This document shows, in pieces, positions 5,194 through 10,187 of a stretch of 10,187 bases of DNA. The notes under the pieces are model-generated. The model saw only the letters and a list, made by a program, of their open reading frames with translations, was not told the DNA's origin and searched no databases. This stretch comes from Clostridiales bacterium. Its GTDB lineage: Bacteria; Bacillota_A; Clostridia; Oscillospirales; Oscillospiraceae. The DNA lies in assembly GCA_004553625.1 (NCBI GenBank), contig SFKX01000033.1:1-10187 (forward strand). Reading direction: 5' to 3'. Position 1 is the stretch's first letter; every line of letters begins with the position of its first letter. The position numbers and the translations under genes were made by a program.

Positions 5194-7248
5194 ATGGCAG
5201 GAAAAGGGAAAGAGCTTCAGGCGGTCGTCAATCTGGCCGGCAGCATCGACCCCTCACTCGGGAAGGCGATCGAGTCCGCGCAGAAAAAGATCAGCGGCCT
5301 GAACGTGAAAGCTCTCGCCGTGGGTGCCGCCGTCGGCGGCATCGCGGTCGCCACTGGCAAGGCCGTGGTGGAGGCCGGCAAGTACCTGAAGGATCTCGGC
5401 AGCCAGTTCGACGAAGCAGCCGACGCCATCCGCATCGGCACCGGCGCGACCGGCGACGCTCTGGATGGGCTGCTCGATGACTTCGACGAGGTCTACAAGA
5501 GCGTGCCGACCACTATGGAGGACGCCAGCAAAGCCATCGCGGACTACAACACCCGGCTCGGCCTGACTGGCCCGCAGCTTCAGGAGATCTCCAAGCAGGC
5601 GCTCCAAGTGAGCGATATGCTGGGGGACGACCTCGGCGGCGTGATCGAGGAGTCGAGCCAAGCCTTCCAACAGTGGAACATCGACGCCGACAACATGGGC
5701 GGCGCGATGGACTACATCTTCAAGGTCAGCCAGAGCACCGGCATGGGCTTCACTGACCTTATGAGCAATATGCAGAAGTTCGGCCCGCAGCTTCAGGAGA
5801 TGGGCTATTCCTTCGAGACAGCGAGCGCCCTCATGGGGCAGCTCGACAAGGCCGGCGTCAACGTCGAGGAAGTCCTCGGCGCCATGAAAAAGAGCGTCGG
5901 CGCACTGGCGAAGGAAGGCATCAGCGCGAGCGATGGGCTGGCTATGTACTACGAGCAGATCAAGAACGCAGGCACGGCCGCAGAGGCCGCAAGCATCGCG
6001 TCGGAGATCTTCGGCACCAAGGCCGGATCCACAATGGCCGCAGCGATCAGAGACGGCACTCTCGCCGTCGGAGACCTGACGGAAAGCCTGCTGGAGAACG
6101 GCGAAACCATCGCCGGAGCGGCCGAGGACACCTACGACTTCGCCGAGCGGCTCCAGATCATGAAGCAGGGCCTCGAGGTCGCCCTGAAGCCGATGGCAAA
6201 CACCGTGTTCGACGGCCTCAACAAGTTCATGCCCGTGCTGCAAAAGCTCATGGAGCAGATCGTCCCGGTCATCAGCGACGCGGTCGAGGCTGCGGCGCCT
6301 TTTGTCGAGGAGTTCCTCATGGGAGCGGCTAACGCTCTCGAGGACGTGCTGCCGCTGATCTCTCAGCTCGCGGCCGATCTGCTGCCGATCCTGACGCAGC
6401 TCATGAGCACCCTGCTCCCTCCGCTGCTCAGTTTGGTGCAGACTCTGCTCCCGCCGCTGATGCAGATCGTCGGGGCAATTTTGCCACCGATCGCCAGCCT
6501 TCTGAGCACGATCCTCCCCATGATAACGCAGATCGTGAGCGCTGTGCTGCCGGTACTGGTGCAGATCATTTCCGCGCTGCTGCCGGTCATCACCCCGCTG
6601 CTGGAGGTCGCGCTTCAGATCGTCAACGACGTCATCATGCCGCTGCTGCCGCCTCTGATGCAGATCGTCCAAGCGCTGCTGCCGCCTCTCGTGTCCCTGC
6701 TCAACCTCGTCATGCCGATCCTGAGCCCTCTGCTGGCCCTGCTTCAGCCGATCGCCTCCGTGCTGGGGACGATCGCCGACGTCATCGCCAAGATCGTGAG
6801 CTTCGGCTCCGGCGTCATCAGTAAGATCGCCGGCCTGTTCGGCGGCGGGGGTGGCGGCGGGGGCGTCTCCGGCTACGCGACCGGCGGCTTCACGAGCGGC
6901 CCGTCCATCGCGGGCGAGGATCCGCGATACCCTACCGAGGCTGTCATCAGCTTCAACCCTGCATACCGCAGCGAAAACCTCGAATACTGGGCCAAGGCCG
7001 GGCAAATGCTCGGCGCGTCCAACGAAAGCGACTACGAGCTGCTGAGCGGAGGCTCGAGCACGTCCGTGGTCTACGACCTGAGCGGGCTCTCCTTCTCCCC
7101 GCAGATCAAGATCGAAGGCGACACCGACGAGGACGCCCTGATCCGCAAGCTGCGCGAGCTGGAGCCCGAGTTCATTGACTTCGTTCTCGAAGCACTAAGC
7201 AGAAGGGAGGGTGGCGCCTATGTCACAGCAGACAGTCGGCTTTATTGA
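5194..7248 (+). CDS. Tail tape measure protein
   Basis: This 684-aa protein sets tail length and is released with DNA. Residues 1-35 are a short start containing VNLAGSIDPSLGKAIESAQK. A hydrophobic Gly/Ala stretch (about 40-62) and the TP901-type tape measure core follow to about 310, including IRIGTGATGDALDGL, SVPTTMEDASKAIADYNTRL and MGFTDLMSNMQKFGPQLQEM. Residues 345-527 form an 11-residue Leu/Pro repeat array (separate entry). Eight consecutive Gly at 550-557 precede the C-terminal G-Y-A-T-G-G-F and I-A-G-E segments common in tape measure proteins, and a final acidic helix ends the protein. ATG 5194 is chosen over GTG 5185. At the usual 0.15 nm per residue the tail would be at most about 100 nm, shorter than P2. 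The end overlaps the LysM gene by 29 bases. The short length for a tape measure and the lack of an enzymatic domain are notable. Confidence 0.92.
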   Translation: MAGKGKELQAVVNLAGSIDPSLGKAIESAQKKISGLNVKALAVGAAVGGIAVATGKAVVEAGKYLKDLGSQFDEAADAIRIGTGATGDALDGLLDDFDEVYKSVPTTMEDASKAIADYNTRLGLTGPQLQEISKQALQVSDMLGDDLGGVIEESSQAFQQWNIDADNMGGAMDYIFKVSQSTGMGFTDLMSNMQKFGPQLQEMGYSFETASALMGQLDKAGVNVEEVLGAMKKSVGALAKEGISASDGLAMYYEQIKNAGTAAEAASIASEIFGTKAGSTMAAAIRDGTLAVGDLTESLLENGETIAGAAEDTYDFAERLQIMKQGLEVALKPMANTVFDGLNKFMPVLQKLMEQIVPVISDAVEAAAPFVEEFLMGAANALEDVLPLISQLAADLLPILTQLMSTLLPPLLSLVQTLLPPLMQIVGAILPPIASLLSTILPMITQIVSAVLPVLVQIISALLPVITPLLEVALQIVNDVIMPLLPPLMQIVQALLPPLVSLLNLVMPILSPLLALLQPIASVLGTIADVIAKIVSFGSGVISKIAGLFGGGGGGGGVSGYATGGFTSGPSIAGEDPRYPTEAVISFNPAYRSENLEYWAKAGQMLGASNESDYELLSGGSSTSVVYDLSGLSFSPQIKIEGDTDEDALIRKLRELEPEFIDFVLEALSRREGGAYVTADSRLY
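6226..6774 (+). repeat. 33-bp coding repeats: 11-residue Leu-Pro hydrophobic units in the tape measure gene
   Basis: Thirteen contiguous 11-codon units run from 6346 to 6774, each of the form [LIV]-[LM]-P-x-[LI]-x-x-[LI]-[LIVM]-x-x; examples are LLPILTQLMST, LLPPLLSLVQT, LLPPLMQIVGA and ILPPIASLLST. One unit (6610-6642) lacks the Pro. Three diverged units lie upstream at 6226-6324, separated by a 7-residue break. The DNA is diverged between units, so the repeat is old and kept at protein level. Confidence 0.9.
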
Positions 7249-7444
7249 GTACACCGCACAGGGCGGCGACACTTTTGACAGCATCGCGCTGGCTGCCTAT
7301 AACGAGGAGCGCATGGCGAGCACCATCATCACCGCCAACCCCGACCTCTGCGACGTCCTGATCTTCGAGGGCGGCGAGCTGGTACGGATCCCGATCGTCG
7401 AGACCGTAACCACACCCGACACGCTGCCCCCGTGGAGGAGGTGA
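7220..7444 (+). CDS. Tail protein X-like (small LysM protein)
   Basis: This 74-aa protein matches the small gpX family (P2 gpX, 67 aa; PBSX XkdP N-terminal region), which has a LysM-like fold and sits between tube and hub in the baseplate. Visible pattern: Y-T-A-Q-G-G-D-T-F-D-S-I-A-L-A-A-Y (residues 11-27), then A-S-T-I-I-T-A-N-P-D-L (33-43) and a F-E-G-G-E-L-V-R-I-P strand near 48-58, the standard LysM layout. GGGAGG at 7205-7210 is 9 bases before ATG 7220; an in-frame GTG at 7211 is too close to it and is rejected. The gene overlaps the tape measure end by 29 bases in another frame. Its last codons (W-R-R-stop) form the ribosome binding site for the hub gene. Confidence 0.85.
   Translation: MSQQTVGFIEYTAQGGDTFDSIALAAYNEERMASTIITANPDLCDVLIFEGGELVRIPIVETVTTPDTLPPWRR
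7436..7444 (+). promoter_or_regulatory. Shine-Dalgarno that sets the GTG start of the hub gene
   Basis: AGGAGGTGA at 7436-7444 places GGAGG (7437-7441) 8 bases before GTG 7450. The upstream in-frame GTG at 7432 precedes this element, and the ATG at 7448 is in another frame, so GTG 7450 is the best start. Confidence 0.75.
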
Positions 7445-7449
7445 TCCAT

Positions 7450-8370
7450 GTGAAAATCTTATACCAAGGCGTCGACATCTACCCCGACATCAGCGTCCAC
7501 CGTTGCTATCACGATATGTACGCCGAGAAGCAGAGCGACGAGCTGCTGCTGAAGCTGAACGACACCCGCCAACTGTGGGACACATGGAACCCCAAGAAGG
7601 GCGACACCATCGCCATCGAGGACGGAGCAGCCAAAACCGGCAAAATGTTCGTCGAGAGCGTCGTGCCCGAGTCCGGCATCGTGACCCTGCGGGCCTACTC
7701 CATGCCGCAATCCGTGAAAGACAAGCGGAGCAAGGCGTGGGAGAAGGTCAAGTTCCTGCAACTGGCGCAGGAGATCGCCGGCCGGCACGGCCTGACGCTC
7801 CAGACCTTCGGCATCACTGACCAGACCTATGACTACGTCGAGCAGAACAACCTCCCCGACTTCGCCTTCTTCCAGCAGCGCTGCACCCTCGAGGGTGCGG
7901 CGTTTCTGGTCTATGACGGCAAGCTGGTGGTCTACGACGAGGCATACATGGAAAGCCAGACACCGAGCGACACCATCACCATCACACCCGCCAGCGACTT
8001 CCAGTACCGGGACGAAGGCGCCAACGCCTACGGCTCGGCCGAAGTAGTCAACGGAGGACTGACCGGCACCTTCTCGGCGCCGGCTGGCGGCGACAAAGTG
8101 CTCCACAAGGTCATCCCGATCCGAATGAGCGACCAGTCAGAGGCCGACCGCTTCGCCCGCGGGCTCCTGCGGGACGCCAACAAAGCGGCGACGGTCGGCA
8201 CCCTCTGGACGGGCTCGCTGCTGCGTAACTACGCAGCGGGCTCCGTGGTCACTCTGGCGACTGAGGGCGTGAAGTCGTGGGACGGCGCGGCCTTCATCAG
8301 CCGGATCCGTCATGACTACGTCAAAACCCGGAGCAAGCTGTACCTCCGCAGACCACTGGAGGGCTACTAA
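7450..8370 (+). CDS. Baseplate hub protein, gpD-like (late control D family)
   Basis: This 306-aa protein fits the gpD / T4 gp27-like hub family (P2 gpD 387 aa; PBSX XkdQ about 325 aa). Residues 1-90 hold the first beta domain, with Y-Q-G-V-D-I-Y-P-D-I-S, D-E-L-L-L-K-L-N-D-T-R and W-N-P-K-K-G-D-T-I-A-I. The region 90-150 has W-E-K-V-K-F-L-Q-L-A-Q-E-I-A-G-R-H-G and Q-N-N-L-P-D-F-A-F-F-Q-Q-R-C, a very typical gpD segment. The last third carries R-D-E-G-A-N-A-Y-G, S-E-A-D-R-F-A-R-G-L-L-R-D-A-N-K and W-T-G-S-L-L-R-N-Y-A-A-G-S-V-V. It should form the trimeric ring joining tube and spike. It starts with GTG, favoured by the upstream Shine-Dalgarno; it lies between gpX-like and gpV-like genes, the canonical order. 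The stop overlaps the next ATG (TAATG). Confidence 0.85.
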   Translation: MKILYQGVDIYPDISVHRCYHDMYAEKQSDELLLKLNDTRQLWDTWNPKKGDTIAIEDGAAKTGKMFVESVVPESGIVTLRAYSMPQSVKDKRSKAWEKVKFLQLAQEIAGRHGLTLQTFGITDQTYDYVEQNNLPDFAFFQQRCTLEGAAFLVYDGKLVVYDEAYMESQTPSDTITITPASDFQYRDEGANAYGSAEVVNGGLTGTFSAPAGGDKVLHKVIPIRMSDQSEADRFARGLLRDANKAATVGTLWTGSLLRNYAAGSVVTLATEGVKSWDGAAFISRIRHDYVKTRSKLYLRRPLEGY

Positions 8371-8756
8371 TGAACAGCAACAACCAAATGATCCAAAAGG
8401 GCAAGATCTCCACAGTGGAGGGAGCTGCTGACCGCAACGGCGACAAGACCACGGCCAGAGTGCTCCCCTGCACCGCTGACGGCATGGTCACGCGGCCGCT
8501 CACGATCCCGTGGTGGCTGCGGGGTAAGATGGGAAACCTGAAGCCCGGCGACGAGGTCGCCTATGCCATGTTCGAGGACGGCACCGGCATCATCCTCTCC
8601 CGAATGGACGGGGAATGGGACGGCACTGTGCCCGGCAGCGTAAAGGTCGAAAAGGGCGACGTGACCGTGCCTGACGGCGACGTCACCGCCTCCGGCATCA
8701 GCCTCAAGACCCACACGCACGCCGGCGTCCACGGGGAGACCAGCGGCCCGCATTAA
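8370..8756 (+). CDS. Small baseplate spike protein, gpV-like
   Basis: This 128-aa protein looks like a short member of the gpV/gp45 spike family, which forms the membrane-piercing tip. Residues about 8-80 match an OB-fold: K-G-K-I-S-T-V, A-R-V-L-P, then W-W-L-R-G-K-M-G-N-L-K-P-G-D-E-V-A-Y-A-M-F-E-D-G-T-G-I-I-L-S-R-M. A brief beta repeat (G-S-V-K-V, G-D-V-T-V, G-D-V-T-A-S-G-I; 89-110) should form a mini trimeric beta-helix. The C-terminus has H115-T-H117 and H121, with a last H128. P2 gpV and Mu gp45 tips bind iron through a conserved His-x-His, so a metal at the apex is likely. P2 gpV is 211 aa, so this spike is much shorter. GGAGG at 8358-8362 precedes ATG 8370, which overlaps the hub stop. 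Confidence 0.82.
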   Translation: MNSNNQMIQKGKISTVEGAADRNGDKTTARVLPCTADGMVTRPLTIPWWLRGKMGNLKPGDEVAYAMFEDGTGIILSRMDGEWDGTVPGSVKVEKGDVTVPDGDVTASGISLKTHTHAGVHGETSGPH

Positions 8757-8771
8757 GGAGGCGAGACGCAC

Positions 8772-9350
8772 ATGGCCATCATGGCGAAATGGGGCGGCAA
8801 GACGTGGGAAGTCTCCAGCCGAAAGATCGCAGCCCTGAACGGCATCTCGGCCGGCGTCGAGCTGGACACCGAGAACAGCGACGACAAGGCTGGATCCCCG
8901 GCTACCAAGACCAAGGCCCTGAAACTTCAGAGCCTCTCCTTCGACTTCGACGTCGCTATGGTAGCCGGCACCGACGTCCGCGGCGAGTATGAGTCATGGA
9001 CTGAGCTCGTCGGCAACTACGCCCCGTTCTATCTGGCGGGCCGACGCTTCGGCCCTCCCAAGCTCCAGCTCACGGCCGTGAAGCTGAGCGACACCACGAT
9101 CGACGACTTCGGCAGGATCCTGAAGGGCAAGATCTCCATCACCCTGACGGAATACGCCGAGGAGGCAAGCAGTAAGAAGGCGACCAGCTCCTCGAGCAGC
9201 TCGTCCGGCAGCAGCTCCTCCGGCACCAAAAAGGCCGCGGGGGTGGCAACCTACAAGGAGCTCGGCATCAGCTCCTCCGCTGCCTCGATCGGGGCGTCCA
9301 GCAGCGACAAGGCTGCGAGGAAACCCAACAACACACAACTGACCAAGTAA
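8772..9350 (+). CDS. Baseplate-region protein of uncertain family (possibly P2 gpU-like), Ser-rich linker
   Basis: This 192-aa protein is not confidently recognised. Residues 1-130 look like a compact beta-rich domain with K-W-G-G-K-T-W-E-V (6-14), a Leu/Phe-rich strand (K-L-Q-S-L-S-F-D-F-D-V, 51-61), then E-L-V-G-N-Y-A-P-F-Y-L-A-G-R-R-F-G-P (78-95) and F-G-R-I-L-K-G-K-I-S-I-T-L-T-E-Y (113-128). The ending pattern of a G-x-x-L-x-G-x-I-S-I-x-L-x-E-Y strand loosely recalls P2 gpU, a small tail/baseplate protein, but here it sits after V rather than after the tape measure gene. Residues 133-151 are nearly all Ser with Lys/Thr/Gly, followed by a short low-complexity tail to 192. AAGGAGG at 8755-8761 overlaps the previous stop and favours ATG 8772 over ATG 8781. 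Its place between V and W suggests a wedge, tail-tip or adapter role. Confidence 0.6.
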   Translation: MAIMAKWGGKTWEVSSRKIAALNGISAGVELDTENSDDKAGSPATKTKALKLQSLSFDFDVAMVAGTDVRGEYESWTELVGNYAPFYLAGRRFGPPKLQLTAVKLSDTTIDDFGRILKGKISITLTEYAEEASSKKATSSSSSSSGSSSSGTKKAAGVATYKELGISSSAASIGASSSDKAARKPNNTQLTK

Positions 9351-9364
9351 AGCGAGGTGATCCC

Positions 9365-9640
9365 ATGAAAGCAAGCGGCAACGGCACGCCACAGACGTGC
9401 GCGCAGAACCTTCTCAAGACGACCCGCGGCGAGGTGCCCTATGAGCGCATCAAAGGGATCGACCGCTCGCTGATCGACCAACCGAGCGAAACGGCGGCCC
9501 CTGAGCTGGCTGCCGAGGTGGAGTTCGTGGTGGAAACCTACGAGCCCCGCGTGAAGCTCACCGACGTCGAGCTGGTAGCTCTGGCCGCTGAGGTGGGCGG
9601 CTTCGAGATCAACGCCAGCATCGACAACACCAACACATGA
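9365..9640 (+). CDS. Baseplate wedge protein, gpW/gp25-like
   Basis: This 91-aa protein fits the GPW/gp25 family (P2 gpW about 115 aa; T4 gp25 132 aa; PBSX XkdS), the conserved wedge protein related to lysozyme-like folds of contractile machines but not an enzyme. Key stretch: C-A-Q-N-L-L-K-T-T-R-G-E-V-P-Y-E-R (residues 12-28), then G-I-D-R-S-L-I-D-Q-P, and V-V-E-T-Y-E-P-R-V near 55-63. E-x-R or E-P-R after the long helix is the strongest family mark and is conserved from T4 to type VI secretion systems. It is slightly short. GAGG at 9354-9357 lies 7 bases before ATG 9365. Immediately followed by the gpJ-like gene, the universal W-J pairing of wedge proteins. Confidence 0.82.
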   Translation: MKASGNGTPQTCAQNLLKTTRGEVPYERIKGIDRSLIDQPSETAAPELAAEVEFVVETYEPRVKLTDVELVALAAEVGGFEINASIDNTNT

Positions 9641-9648
9641 AGGAGGTG
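9640..9648 (+). promoter_or_regulatory. Ribosome binding site of the gpJ-like gene
   Basis: AAGGAGGTG overlaps the final A of the gpW-like stop codon, with GGAGG (9642-9646) 8 bases before ATG 9655. It decides the start of the partial gpJ-like gene. Confidence 0.8.
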
Positions 9649-9654
9649 GACACC

Positions 9655-10187
9655 ATGAGCGACGAGACCAACACCTACGGCGAGGACATCCACCTCACCA
9701 CCATCGACTCAAGCACCATCTACACCGAGCTCATCACCGCTCTGGAAAAGGGCGCAGGTGAGCCACTGTACCCCGGCGACGAGCGCAGGATCTACGGGGA
9801 GGCCCTCGTGGCCGTGTTCGTCGCACTCTACAACAAGCTCGACGACGTCGGCCGGCAGACCCTTCTCCGCTATGCACGCGGCGAAGTGCTGGACGCCATC
9901 GGCGAGCGGCTCGGCGTCAAGCGACTCGAGGGCGACACGGCCAAGACCGTCATGCGCTTCTCACTGAGCACGCCGAGAGAGACTAACATCATCATCCCGA
10001 AGTGGACGAAGGTCACGCCCGACGGCGAAAACTACTTCGCCACCGACGAGATCGCAGTCCTTCAGGCCGGCACCTACTCCGTGGAGATCCCCACGTCGGC
10101 GGTCGGCAACGGCGTCAAGTTCAACGGCTACGCAGCCGGCACGATCACGACGCTGGTCGACCTGATCCCGTACATCGAGAGCGTGAC
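9655..10187 (+). CDS. Baseplate wedge protein gpJ-like (N-terminal part; runs off the window)
   Basis: The frame from ATG 9655 stays open to the window edge (177 codons seen), so only the N-terminal half or so is present; P2 gpJ is about 302 aa and PBSX XkdT about 350. The sequence has the family pattern: Y-P-G-D-E-R-R-I-Y (residues 39-47), a helical part, then L-L-R-Y-A-R-G-E-V-L-D-A-I-G-E-R-L-G-V-K-R-L (68-89), A-K-T-V-M-R-F-S-L and I-I-P-K-W-T-K-V-T-P-D-G, and a G-N-G-V-K-F-N-G-Y-A-A-G-T-I strand region near 153-166. gpJ (T4 gp6-like) dimers form the inner baseplate ring and contact gpW. It follows the gpW-like gene by 14 bases, and the gpI-like and tail fibre genes should lie just beyond the window. 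No frameshift or stop is seen. Confidence 0.88.
   Translation, partial: MSDETNTYGEDIHLTTIDSSTIYTELITALEKGAGEPLYPGDERRIYGEALVAVFVALYNKLDDVGRQTLLRYARGEVLDAIGERLGVKRLEGDTAKTVMRFSLSTPRETNIIIPKWTKVTPDGENYFATDEIAVLQAGTYSVEIPTSAVGNGVKFNGYAAGTITTLVDLIPYIESV

Noticed and set aside
6346..6774. 33-bp periodicity considered as a CRISPR array or minisatellite
   Set aside because: There are no conserved repeat and variable spacer blocks; the period is a whole number of codons and conserved only at protein level inside the tape measure frame.
6379..6774. Leu/Ile/Val-rich stretch as a multi-pass membrane protein
   Set aside because: It is inside a tape measure gene with the typical core and C-terminal motifs, and the 11-residue repeat fits a structural role; hydrophobicity alone does not show membrane insertion.
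5254..7005. 583-aa open frame on the minus strand opposite the tape measure gene
   Set aside because: It is an antisense shadow of a GC-rich coding gene, with Gln/Arg/His/Asp-rich composition mirroring the Leu/Pro repeats, and no plausible ribosome binding site or family resemblance.
7211..7219. GTG 7211 as the LysM protein start
   Set aside because: It directly abuts GGGAGG with no spacer; ATG 7220 has good spacing.
7432..7449. GTG 7432 as the hub protein start
   Set aside because: It precedes the strong Shine-Dalgarno at 7436-7444; GTG 7450 is correctly spaced.

Overview
This window is the middle of a phage or prophage structural (morphogenesis) module. All genes are on the + strand and packed nearly end to end, and nothing in it is of host origin. 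The base composition is GC-rich by eye. Starts are preceded by strong Shine-Dalgarno sequences of the AAGGAGGTGA type, which suggests a GC-rich Bacillota/Clostridia host such as an Oscillospiraceae-like gut bacterium. That assignment rests on style and protein resemblance only. No integrase, repressor, lysis gene or host gene lies in the window, so an integrated prophage and a free phage cannot be told apart.

Layout: (1) Head, 1-1915: the last codons of a probable head decoration protein, a lambda gpE-type major capsid protein, a 147-aa two-domain protein in the position of lambda FI, and an FII-like head-tail joining protein. (2) Tail completion, 1929-2546: a 205-aa protein, probably the tail terminator or completion factor, followed by a hairpin. 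(3) Contractile tail, 2596-4619: sheath and tube genes joined by a TAATG overlap and closed by a strong intrinsic terminator. (4) Tail assembly, 4674-7248: a P2 gpE-type chaperone with an open -1 frame extension that has no usable start of its own (probable programmed frameshift), then a 684-aa tape measure protein. (5) Baseplate and spike, 7220-10187: gpX-like LysM protein, gpD-like hub, a short gpV-like spike with a histidine-rich tip, a 192-aa protein of uncertain role, a gpW/gp25-like wedge protein, and the start of a gpJ-like wedge protein cut by the window edge.

Together the genes describe a myovirus with a lambda-type head (gpE fold family) and a P2-type contractile tail. The sheath-tube pair is bracketed by hairpins, which would let the two most abundant tail proteins be expressed differently from their neighbours. 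The chaperone and its frameshift product would load the tape measure, the tube would polymerise around it, and the hub, spike and wedge proteins would form the baseplate.

I found no clearly new defence, RNA or mobile system. The points most worth a second look are the chaperone frameshift with a non-canonical slip site, the 11-residue Leu/Pro repeat in the tape measure protein, the hairpin-bracketed sheath-tube cassette, and the unassigned 192-aa baseplate-region protein.
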